64,000 bases of DNA from contig RBKR01000031.1 in the NCBI GenBank assembly GCA_004835665.1, forward strand, positions 62,001-126,000, written 5' to 3'. The translations under genes and the position numbers were made by a program. Positions 21,140 to 29,063 of the stretch are shown here, piece by piece. Numbering within the stretch: the stretch's first letter is position 1; every line of letters starts with the position of its first letter. This stretch comes from Phoma sp. XZ068 (Eukaryota > Ascomycota > Dothideomycetes > Pleosporales > Didymellaceae). The notes beneath the pieces are model-generated. The model ran no database searches. It saw only the letters and a list, made by a program, of their open reading frames with translations, and had not been told where the DNA came from.

Positions 21140-21210
21140 AAGAATATATATAGGGTAACTACTTCTCTTTTTCTAGAGTGCTGGCGAGAGTTCGAATCTC
21201 TCTATTCTTA
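21140..21210 (+). other. tRNA-like element, diverged copy
   Basis: Diverged copy of the element before nad2. The acceptor AAGAATA/TATTCTT is now a perfect seven-pair stem and the T arm GAGAG-TTCGAAT-CTCTC is intact, while the middle again lacks a canonical D arm and anticodon loop. Retained pairing with changed sequence suggests the acceptor and T arm are, or were, under selection. Confidence 0.6.
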
Positions 21211-21211
21211 C

Positions 21212-21340
21212 ATGGTAATAACTTCATTAATCTTTTTACTTTTATCTAATTCAATTATATTAAGACAAGACAATAATATGGATAGTTCCAATAGTGTAAA
21301 TCAAAATACCCTATCAGAAACCAATGTCAGTATACAATAA
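21212..21340 (+). pseudogene. nad2 N-terminus joined to a new hydrophilic tail
   Basis: A 42-residue ORF. The first residues MVITSLIFLLLSNSI are the Nad2 N-terminal membrane segment; after about residue 20 it switches to an Asn/Ser/Gln-rich tail (NNMDSSNSVNQNT) unrelated to Nad2. It starts one base after the tRNA-like element, just as real nad2 does. It is either a decayed copy or a tiny membrane-anchored protein. Confidence 0.75.
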
Positions 21341-21420
21341 AAATAGTACAATTACAAGAGAATGTCTCTTACTGAAGAGAACACCAATTAGCTAAAAATT
21401 ATGAATATAGGAGACATCTA

Positions 21421-21630
21421 ATGATTAAACCTTATTATGAGCATAATGGCAATTTAAAAGTTTGGGAAAAAGAAAATGGTAAATTTAAGGAGGACTTAAA
21501 GAACTGCACTAGAAACGTAGCTAGTAAGTAGAGAATGCTTACTTTTTTACAAAATAAAGTGCATAACAACGATTTTTCTATTGAATACCAAACTAGTTCT
21601 ACTGTTAGTGGACGAAAGTTCAATGAATAA
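21421..21630 (+). CDS. hypothetical small ORF, interrupted by an in-frame TAG
   Basis: ATG at 21421 opens 36 hydrophilic codons (MIKPYYEHNGNLKVWEKENG) to TAG at 21529; the same frame then continues another 32 codons to TAA at 21628. I do not recognise the protein. It lies between the nad2-like and cox2-like fragments, and its Asn/Lys/Glu-rich style resembles the hydrophilic tails of other ORFs here. Coding is uncertain. Confidence 0.35.
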
Positions 21631-21653
21631 TTCTCTTATTGGTTATACTAACG

Positions 21654-21833
21654 TTAGGTGTTAAATGTGATGCCTATCCTGGTAGATTAAATCAATTCTC
21701 TGTTTTAATTAACAGATTAGGAACATTTTACGGACAATGTTCAGAAATTTGTAGTATATTACATAGTTCTATGCCTATTGTTGTGGAATCTGTATCATTA
21801 GAGAAACTCTTATCATGATTACAAGAGCAGTAG
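21654..21833 (+). pseudogene. displaced cox2 3' end
   Basis: Sixty codons matching Cox2 from LGVKCDAYPGRLNQFSV to the C-terminus with TAG stop. Bases up to CTGTA are the same as cox2 34945-35085 except for one change turning a Gly codon into Ser (EICSILHSS). The last 39 bases encode nearly the same residues as cox2 but with different codons, in the TTA-rich style of the rest of the genome. It lacks the upstream part of cox2 and an ATG. It probably preserves the native cox2 end. Confidence 0.88.
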
Positions 21834-22032
21834 TAAAATAAACTTGCTCTAAATAAAACTTGTTTTTATATTAAAAAACATAGTAAATTTACTATAGAGA
21901 TGGTTAACAAAAGTTGTTAACCGTAACTTAACTTGTTATATTTATTTCTGTACTGTAGAGTACAGCAGGAGGAACCGTATAACAAACCCCGTTGAGAAAA
22001 ATGGAATGGCACCCTAACTATGTAGTTAGAGA

Positions 22033-22073
22033 GCAATAGGGAGAAGAGTAAAATTATTTTTACTTAAAGCCCA
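22033..22073 (+). repeat. conserved intergenic element (copy 1 of 3)
   Basis: GCAATAGGGAGAAGAGTA followed by AAATT, a T-rich stretch and TTAAAGCCCA. Related versions occur at 24199-24236 and 41037-41071, each upstream of a gene start (cob, nad2, nad4L respectively). Confidence 0.5.
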
Positions 22074-22186
22074 TAAAAATAAAGAGATTCACCAAAACGA
22101 AATATTTGTTTATTTCCAGTATTTGCTACAACAATGAATCTACTAGGTAAAATTTTTATATGAAAAAAATTTTTTTTAGATAATTT

Positions 22187-22375
22187 ATGTCTTATTGTTG
22201 AACTAGTTTATTACCAATCGTAATCGTTTTTATTACACTAGTCCCATGAATATTATATAGTTTTGAAATAATGCTATGTAATATACCTTTATATATTATA
22301 AGCATTTATAAAGTCTACTACTTTATAGGATATAAACGATTTCTAGCTTTTCCTATCCTAAAAAAAAAGATATAA
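22187..22375 (+). pseudogene. nad1 C-terminal fragment with altered tail
   Basis: A 62-residue frame begins at an ATG equivalent to the internal Met of Nad1 (MSYCW), continues with the last Nad1 membrane helix (LLPIVIVFITLVPWILYSF) and CNIPL, then replaces the Nad1 stop with about 27 new residues ending in KKKI. The new end overlaps a tandem repeat array. The intact nad1 end is on the opposite strand at 46471-46580. Confidence 0.82.
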
Positions 22376-22460
22376 ACGATTTCTAGCCTTTACTACCCTA
22401 AAAAAAAATAAACGATTTCTAGCCTTTACTACCCTAAAAAAAAAATAAACGATTTCTAGC
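22329..22460. repeat. four tandem ~38-base repeats
   Basis: Units of the type ATAAACGATTTCTAGCCTTT followed by ACTACCCTAAAAAAAA. The TTTCTAGCC piece also occurs at the outer edge of the inverted repeat (24268-24280) and near 21112-21130, so it may mark recombination points. Confidence 0.8.
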
Positions 22461-22513
22461 CTTTCCTAGCCCCAAAAAGGGATATATATAGTAAATAGGT
22501 AGTGTAAATGGTT

Positions 22514-22531
22514 AAAAAGGTGATCACCTTT
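22514..22531. other. 18-base perfect palindrome
   Basis: AAAAGGTGATCACCTTTT is a perfect palindrome upstream of cob. The rest of 22461-22796 is an AT-rich spacer without a recognisable gene. Confidence 0.6.
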
Positions 22532-22796
22532 TACTATAAAAAGATACCAGGAATATGTAAACCATGGTGTTTTTTGTTACTATAAAATTTTATAGTAGTG
22601 TATAAAAAGATATATCTTAGATACCTGAATTTCTTGATGTGAAAACTAAAAAACACATACTTTAACCAAAAAACTATTTATACTTTACATAGCTAAGTTC
22701 ACTTCACTTTAATAGCTACATGGCAATAATTTGAATAACTAACGGTACTGTAAACACTTTAATAAATTAAAAAACAATAAAAGTAAAAAATAAAAC

Positions 22797-23966
22797 ATGA
22801 GATTATTAAAAAGTCACCCTATTTTGAGATTAGCTAATTCTTACTTGGTAGATTCTCCACAACCATTAAACTTAAGTTATATGTGAAACTTTGGTTCTTT
22901 ATTAGCTTTCTGTTTAATTATACAAATTGTTACAGGTGTAACATTAGCAATGCATTATAACCCTAGTGTAGCAGAAGCTTTTAACAGTGTTGAGCATATT
23001 ATGCGTGATGTAAATAATGGATGATTAATACGTTATTTACACAGTAACACTGCTTCAGCATTTTTCTTTGTAGTGTATTTACACATAGGTAGAGGTATGT
23101 ACTACGGATCATATAGAGCACCAAGAACTCTAGTATGAACTATTGGTACTGTTATCTTTATTTTAATGATGGCTACAGCTTTCCTGGGTTATGTTCTTCC
23201 TTATGGGCAAATGTCATTATGAGGTGCAACTGTTATTACTAACCTTATGAGTGCTATACCTTGAGTAGGTCAAGATATTGTTGAGTTCATTTGAGGAGGT
23301 TTCTCAGTTAATAATGCAACATTAAACAGATTCTTTTCATTACACTTTGTTTTACCTTTTGTATTAGCTGCTTTAGCACTAATGCACTTAATAGTTTTAC
23401 ATGATACTGCTGGATCAGGAAATCCTTTAGGTGTATCAGGAAACTATGAAAGAATATCTTTTGCACCTTATTTCATATTTAAAGATCTTATTACAATATT
23501 TGCATTTATATTTGTATTATCTTTATTTGTGTTCTTTATGCCTAACGTGTTAGGTGATAGTGAAAACTATGTTGTGGCAAATCCTATGCAAACTCCTGCA
23601 GCTATAGTTCCGGAATGATACCTTCTTCCTTTCTATGCTATATTAAGATCTATTCCTAATAAATTATTAGGAGTTATAGCTATGTTTGCTGCTATTCTTA
23701 CATTATTATTATTACCTGTTACTGATGTAAGTAGATCAAGAGGTATGCAATTTAGACCTTTAAGTAAAGCAGCTTTCTTTATCTTTATTGCTAATTTCTT
23801 AATCTTAATGCAGTTAGGAGCTAAACACGTAGAATCTCCATTTATAGAATTTGGTCAAATAAGTACTGTTTTATACTTTTTATACTTTACAGTAATAATG
23901 TATTCTGTAACTTTATTTGAAAACTCTCTTGTGGATTTAGGACGTCCTTCTTCTAGCCCAAAATAA
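22797..23966 (+). CDS. cob: apocytochrome b
   Basis: A 389-residue intronless gene of normal family length, encoding the haem-carrying core subunit of complex III in the inner membrane. It starts MRLLKSHPILRLANSYLVD and contains the haem-ligand histidine regions (AMHYNP, YLHIGRGMYYGSY, LHDTAGSGNPLG) and the Qo-site PEWY motif written with TGA for Trp. The ATG at 22797 matches the family start. Absence of introns contrasts with cox1 and nad5. Confidence 0.97.
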
Positions 23967-24266
23967 TGTAACGGGTTTAACTTTTTTTTTTCACCTAATT
24001 GAAAATAGTAGTTTTACTATTTTTTTTTATTTTAATAAAAAGCTTAAAAACAGTTTATAATATGACTTAACGATTATGTTACTATTTATCTCTATGATTT
24101 ACAACCTTATACTTGTTGTATAAATTGTATAATGTTACTATAATAAACCCCCTACCGCTAATAAAAACTATTAGGACTGGCAAATCGCACTTTATACTGC
24201 AATAGGGAAAAAAGTAAAAGGAATTTTGCTTAAAGTTACAAACATATTAACACAAGCTATCATAAC
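23967..24266. other. spacer between cob and the inverted repeat
   Basis: No gene seen. It contains the second copy of the conserved intergenic element (24199-24236) preceded by AAACCCC, as in the first copy. Confidence 0.6.
24199..24236 (+). repeat. conserved intergenic element (copy 2 of 3)
   Basis: GCAATAGGGAAAAAAGTAAA then GAATTTTGCTTAAAG; related to 22033-22073. It stands about 120 bases upstream of nad2 copy B and outside the inverted repeat. Confidence 0.45.
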
Positions 24267-24286
24267 TTTTTTTCTAGCCTTTTTCT

Positions 24287-24353
24287 AAGAATAAAGGATA
24301 ACTAGTGCTAAATTTATTTAGTACTAGAGAGAGTTCGAATCTCTCTCTTCTTA
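24287..24353 (+). other. tRNA-like element in front of nad2 copy B
   Basis: Same element as 1843-1909: tRNA-like acceptor and T arm, no canonical D arm, ending one base before the nad2 ATG. A hairpin of GTGCTAAA and TTTAGTAC with an even-sized loop fills the middle. Confidence 0.6.
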
Positions 24354-24354
24354 T

Positions 24355-26100
24355 ATGGTAATAACTTCATTAATCTTTTTACTTTTATCTAATTCAATCA
24401 CACTAAGACGAGACAAATCTATTTTATATTCAAGAGCCACGATTACTATCTTACTTATCTCTGCTTTTATTGCGTATGATAATTTATTTTTTCTATTTTT
24501 AAACAAAGGGATAGGTATTTTCGGAGGTCTGTTTAATACAACAGCTACTACCAACGTTTTCCATATATTTATTTTTTTAATTAGTAGTGTTATACTGCTA
24601 TTAACTTCATTTTACCCTAGAAAAGTTTGATTAAAAGAATACAGCTCACCAGACAAACTTTTATTTACAAAATTAATATACTACAGAACTCTTATCGTTA
24701 ATAAAATGGGAGAACAATTTAAAATCATTGAATATTCTTTAATCATTTTATTTGTTGTTACAGGAAGTGTTTTCTTAATATCTACTAGTGATTTAGTATC
24801 TATATTTTTATCTATTGAACTACAAAGTTATGGGTTGTATTTACTATCTACTATTTACAGAGATTCAGAGCCAGCTACTTCAGGTGGACTTATGTATTTC
24901 TTATTAGGGGGATTATCCTCTTGTTTCATATTACTAGGAACAGCTTTACTTTATGCTAATTCAGGTACTACAAACTTAGATAGTTTGTATATAATTACTA
25001 GTATATCAAACGCAAGTAAAGATAACCTTACAAGCCTACTCTACTGATATAAATCTTACTATATCCATATAAGTTTACTTTTCATGGCTGTAGGATTTTT
25101 ATTTAAAGTATCTGCTGCACCATTCCATTTTTGAAGCCCAGACGTTTATGATGCGATTCCTACAATTGTTACAACTTTTGTAGCGATAATAGCAAAAATT
25201 TCTATCTTTATTTTCTTATTAGAATTAGTTCATTATACAAGTAAATCAATGTTTGATGTCGACTTTTCTTGAACAACAACCCTATTATTTAGTTCTCTTT
25301 TATCTTTAGTTATAGGAACTGTTGTAGGATTAACACAGTCTAGAATTAAAAGACTTTTTGCATTTAGTACTATTTCACATGTTGGATTCATATTATTAGG
25401 TCTAAGTATACACACAGTAGAATCAACACAAGCCTTTATGTTTTATTTAATTCAGTATTCTATATCAAATTTAAATGCGTTTATCTTACTTATTACTATA
25501 GGTTATTCTTTATACTGTTATGTTTATAATACTGAATCTACAACTACTGGTGAATCTACAACTACTAGTGAAAAAGAAAAAAGTAATGAAAATAACAACA
25601 ATCTACATGACGTGAATAATTCACCTATTCAACTAATTGACCAGTTAAAAGGGTTGTATTACATTAATCCTACACTATCGTTAAGCTTAGCGATTACTTT
25701 ATTTTCTTTTGCCGGAATACCACCATTAATAGGATTCTTTGGTAAACAGATGATTTTAAGTGCAGCTATTGATAACGGTTATATCTTTATGTCATTAGTT
25801 GCTATTCTAACAAGTGTGATAAGTGCGGTTTATTATTTAGCTATAATAAAACAAATCTTTTTTGATAAACCAGACTACATATTAAACAATGAATTAACAA
25901 ATTTAAATGCAGAAGGGCTAATTACAGAAAAAAATACAATTAATACAAAAATTGCTATAAAAATTAACAATATTGTTTTATCAAGTTCATTAAGTTTATC
26001 TATTTCTATGATAACACTTGTAATAGCGCTGTTTATTTTTATACCTGAAGAATTATTAAGTTTAGCTAATATATTAGCATTAATACTTTTTAATATATAA
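24355..26100 (+). CDS. nad2: NADH dehydrogenase subunit 2 (inverted-repeat copy B)
   Basis: A 581-residue Nad2 identical in translation to the minus-strand copy. The frame needs TGA=Trp at several points (for example after FYPRKV and in FHFWSPD). Residues around 395-425 form a polar Thr/Ser/Glu/Asn insert between membrane helices. The stop TAA is followed at once by the nad3 ATG, a linkage common in fungi that suggests a dicistronic transcript. Confidence 0.97.
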
Positions 26101-26922
26101 ATGACAAGCACAACTTTTTTTATTATATTTATCCCCATATTAGCGGTTTTATTATTAGCAATAAATTTAATTTTAGCACCTCATAACCCTTACCAAGAAA
26201 AGGACAGTGTTTTTGAGTGTGGTTTCCACTCATTTTTAGGGCAAAATAGAACACAGTTTAGTGTATCCTTCTTTATTTTTGCTCTTTTATTTCTTTTATT
26301 TGATTTAGAAATATTACTAGTATACCCTTATAGTGTAAGTGGGTATACTAATGATAGTTACGGATTAGCTATCATGATGGCATTTTTCGTGTTATTAACT
26401 TTAGGATTTATTTTTGAATTAGGAAAAAACGCTTTAACTATAGATAGTAGACAAACTTCTAGCTACAATAATGTAGATATTGCCGGATCTCATGCGTTTC
26501 TTGGTTTCACTTTTTCAGCTGACTCTTCAAGTAATTCAGTTCAGTTACATTCGTGTAGTGATATAGCGGATTTATCCGCTATTATATTAAGCATTGGTTC
26601 CCATATGTCTGAGTTTGCGACTTTTATAAATAAATTTGATAGTACTGTAGTTCAAAATAGTATAAATGTAATATCAGATAGCCAAGGTAATCTTAGTATT
26701 GAAGTTCCTTCTACCATGTCAGACGATACAGCTCAAAAGGTTACTACAAGAATTCAAATTATTGATCGTTTAATTGCTACACGTCAATCCGATATTAGTG
26801 ATTTAATTCAAAAAGGACTTGCATTGCAAAATAAAATAAATCTAGTAGATTCTTCTTATAAATCTGAAATATTAAATCAAATAACAGAATTTGAAAAGTT
26901 AAAGAGTTCTTACCAACATTAA
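26101..26922 (+). CDS. nad3: NADH dehydrogenase subunit 3 with tail type B
   Basis: 273 residues in total. The first 120 or so are normal Nad3 (conserved KDSVFECGFHSFLG and LLFLLFDLEILLVYP). A shared polar tail follows to HSCSDIADL, encoded inside the inverted repeat. From 26571 a unique tail of about 115 residues starts SAIILSIGSHMSEF and contains long polar, probably helical segments (TTRIQIIDRLIATRQ, LIQKGLALQNKINLV). The other nad3 copy has a different tail after the same residue. Normal Nad3 is only 115-140 residues. Confidence 0.93.
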   Translation: MTSTTFFIIFIPILAVLLLAINLILAPHNPYQEKDSVFECGFHSFLGQNRTQFSVSFFIFALLFLLFDLEILLVYPYSVSGYTNDSYGLAIMMAFFVLLTLGFIFELGKNALTIDSRQTSSYNNVDIAGSHAFLGFTFSADSSSNSVQLHSCSDIADLSAIILSIGSHMSEFATFINKFDSTVVQNSINVISDSQGNLSIEVPSTMSDDTAQKVTTRIQIIDRLIATRQSDISDLIQKGLALQNKINLVDSSYKSEILNQITEFEKLKSSYQH

Positions 26923-27392
26923 ATTTATTCTTACGTTAGCTTATGATTAGTAGTAGACATTAATCCCCTATGTGGCTACCCGAATATAACTGAGTTGAAT
27001 TAGTTGAAATTTGCAAAAAAAATAAATAGTTCAATGGATATAATATACATATCCTATATCATCTTTGTATTCTGTATAATATATTTTAATATGGTATAGG
27101 CTATAGCTACGCTAATTTTCTTTTAGCTTACGAATACCCCCCCCGACCTGGACTAACCTTTAGGTACGGCTCGTGAAGGGACTATCCTTCATGGATAGGA
27201 AAAATTCTAATAGATAATTGTAAATCAGCGTTAATTATTGTGTGGACCTATATTTTTATTATTTATTTATATAAATTTAATTACACAGAATTTGAAAATT
27301 AGATAAATTTTTTATCTTATGAATATATGTAATTTTCATATAATTAATTAACAATATAACGACCATTCTTGTAGTAAAAAATAATAATATAA
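26923..27392. other. spacer between nad3 and atp6
   Basis: No gene seen. It holds the first copy of a structured intergenic repeat at about 27060-27210 (see that entry). Confidence 0.6.
27060..27215 (+). repeat. intergenic repeat flanking atp6 (copy 1)
   Basis: Ordered blocks: a CTATAGCTACGCT segment, TTTTCTTTTAGCT, a C-run, GGACTAACC...AGGTACGG, CTCGTGAAGGGACTATC and ATAGGAAAAATT. The same blocks recur at about 28430-28560 and, in part, at 28640-28760. Internal complementarity (GACCT/AGGT) suggests a folded RNA or DNA element. Confidence 0.65.
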
Positions 27393-28169
27393 ATGTTTAA
27401 CCACTACCTAACAATAGCGAGTCCACTAGATCAATTCGAAATAAGAAACTTGTTCAGTATAGATACACCACTATTAGCTAATATGAACCTATCTATTACA
27501 AATATAGGGTTATATATGACAATTGCTGCCTTTATAGCTTTTTATTTTAGTGTTTTAGCTACTAATCATTCTAAAATTACTCCAAACAGTTGATCTTTAA
27601 GCCAAGAAACATTATATGCTACTATACATAGTATCGTAGTAAACCAAATTAACAATAAAAGTGGGCAAGCCTATTTCCCATTTATGTATGCCTTGTTTAT
27701 TTTTATTTTGATTAACAATCTTATAGGTATGATACCTTATAGTTTTGCATCTACATCTCATTTTATATTAACATTCTCACTTAGTTTCACTGTAGTATTA
27801 GGTGCTACTGTTTTAGGGTTCAAAGAACATGGATTAAAATTCTTTTCTTTATTTGTTCCAGCAGGTTGTCCTTTAGGGTTATTACCATTGTTAGTTTTAA
27901 TCGAATTTATTTCATATTTAGCGAGAAATGTGTCTCTAGGACTTAGATTAGCAGCTAATATACTATCTGGTCACATGCTTTTAAATATTTTAAGTGGATT
28001 TACTTATAATATTATGAGTTCAGGTATAATTTTCTTTATTTTAGGATTATTACCATTAGCCTTCATAATTGCATTTTCTGGATTAGAACTAGGTATTGCC
28101 TTTATTCAATCACAAGTTTTTGTAGTTTTATCGTGTTCTTATATTAAAGATGCATTAGAATTACATTAG
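27393..28169 (+). CDS. atp6: ATP synthase subunit a
   Basis: 258 residues, normal for fungal Atp6, the stator channel subunit of the F1Fo ATP synthase. It begins MFNHYLTIASPLDQFEIRNL and contains the conserved helix with the essential arginine (SLGLRLAANILSGHMLL) and the C-terminal GIAFIQSQVFVVL segment ending KDALELH. A degraded copy of the 3' end and trailer is at about 48850-49035 on the minus strand. No atp8 is found upstream, its usual place. Confidence 0.97.
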
Positions 28170-28316
28170 TTTTTAAAAAGCTCAACTTTATTTTTAATTA
28201 TAGCCAAAAATATCTTTTTTCTTATAAAGTATTTTTTTTATAGTAGATATTATTAGAGATATGTAGGGTAAAACTGTATCTGTAAAACTGTCTCTGAAAA
28301 ACTGTCTTTGTAAAAA

Positions 28317-28390
28317 GGGGGTATGTTGCATAGGGCTATGCATTTTGATTGCAGATCATAAATATAAGGTTCAACTCCTTCGTATCCCTC
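28317..28390 (+). tRNA. trnC: tRNA-Cys(GCA)
   Basis: Acceptor GGGGGTA/TATCCCT, D stem GCATA/TATGC, anticodon loop TTGCAGA with anticodon GCA, T arm AAGG-TTCAACT-CCTT. It completes the tRNA set. Confidence 0.87.
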
Positions 28391-29063
28391 TATACCGTTA
28401 ACTACTTTTTATTTTGTATTGTGTATACTATATTTTAACACTATAGCTACGCTATTTTTCTTTTAGCTAGCTATTACTACCCCCATCTAGCGGGACTGAC
28501 CTAAAGGTATGGCCCGTGAAGGAACATCATCCTAAAATATAGGAAAAATTGTAATAGAAAAACATAATAGAAATATACGTTTACCTGTACTAAGATATTT
28601 TTTGCGGCTCTCGTTACTAAAAAATTATAAGGCTCTTTTCTAATCCAGAGGGGGATTGACCTAAAGAATCCTACGTAGGCCAGACCTAAAGAATCCAAGG
28701 GGGACTAACTTTAGGTCTGGCCCGTGTAGGGACCATCGCCCAAAGTATAGATAAAAATAATATATGTATGTTGCCGCTATTCTTAAAAAAAAATAAATAA
28801 AAAAACACAAGTTAGATGGAGTATTAGTGATAGTAATCATAATAAGACAACCATTTCTATACTTAGTGTAATTATAGGTGTAGTAAAATTAACTTTTTTT
28901 TACTATATTTTTTCAAAAATGGAAATATACAACTACGCTTCTCTCTTATACGAGTGTGACCCATTATAATCCTATTACCTTTTCTAAAAGCAATATTATT
29001 ATATCTGAAAATGATAAAGATGGTAGGTACAAGGACCTAACAGTTAAAACATCAGGGATTAGT
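28391..29063. other. spacer between tRNA-Cys and cox1
   Basis: Contains copy 2 of the atp6-flanking repeat (about 28430-28560) and partial further copies at about 28640-28760 with GGGGGA(C/T)T(A/G)ACCT and GGCCCGTGTAGGGACC. Upstream of cox1 the frame is open without an ATG from 28893, giving a possible non-ATG extension, but the ATG at 29064 fits the family start. Confidence 0.6.
28430..28760 (+). repeat. intergenic repeat flanking atp6 (copies 2 and 3)
   Basis: Block order matches 27060-27215: TATAGCTACGCTATTTTTCT, TTTTAGCT, C-run, GGGACTGACCTAAAGGTATG, GGCCCGTGAAGGAAC, ATATAGGAAAAATTGTAATA. A further partial set follows up to 28760. A short piece (ATAGCTACGCTATTTTTATT) also occurs near 39034. 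Confidence 0.65.

Larger units (their letters stand above)
24267..26570 (+). repeat. inverted repeat copy B, 2304 bp
   Basis: Reverse complement of 49624-51927. Both ends were located by eye: it begins in the seven-T run before CTAGCC and ends at ATAGCGGA inside the nad3 tail, where copy B continues TTT and copy A continues CCT. Both copies are 2304 bp with no difference noticed, so they are homogenised by recombination or are recent. Confidence 0.95.

Noticed and set aside
25875..26138. Reverse-strand frame opposite nad2/nad3 (also 58-321 and 50056-50319)
   Set aside because: Shadow of the real nad2 and nad3 coding strand.
28261..28315. Repeated AAAACTGTNTCTGTAAAA units considered as a CRISPR-like array
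   Set aside because: Only about three short units without unique spacers, in mitochondrial DNA; a simple local repeat.
28893..29063. N-terminal extension of Cox1
   Set aside because: The frame is open but has no ATG, and the ATG at 29064 matches the conserved Cox1 start.
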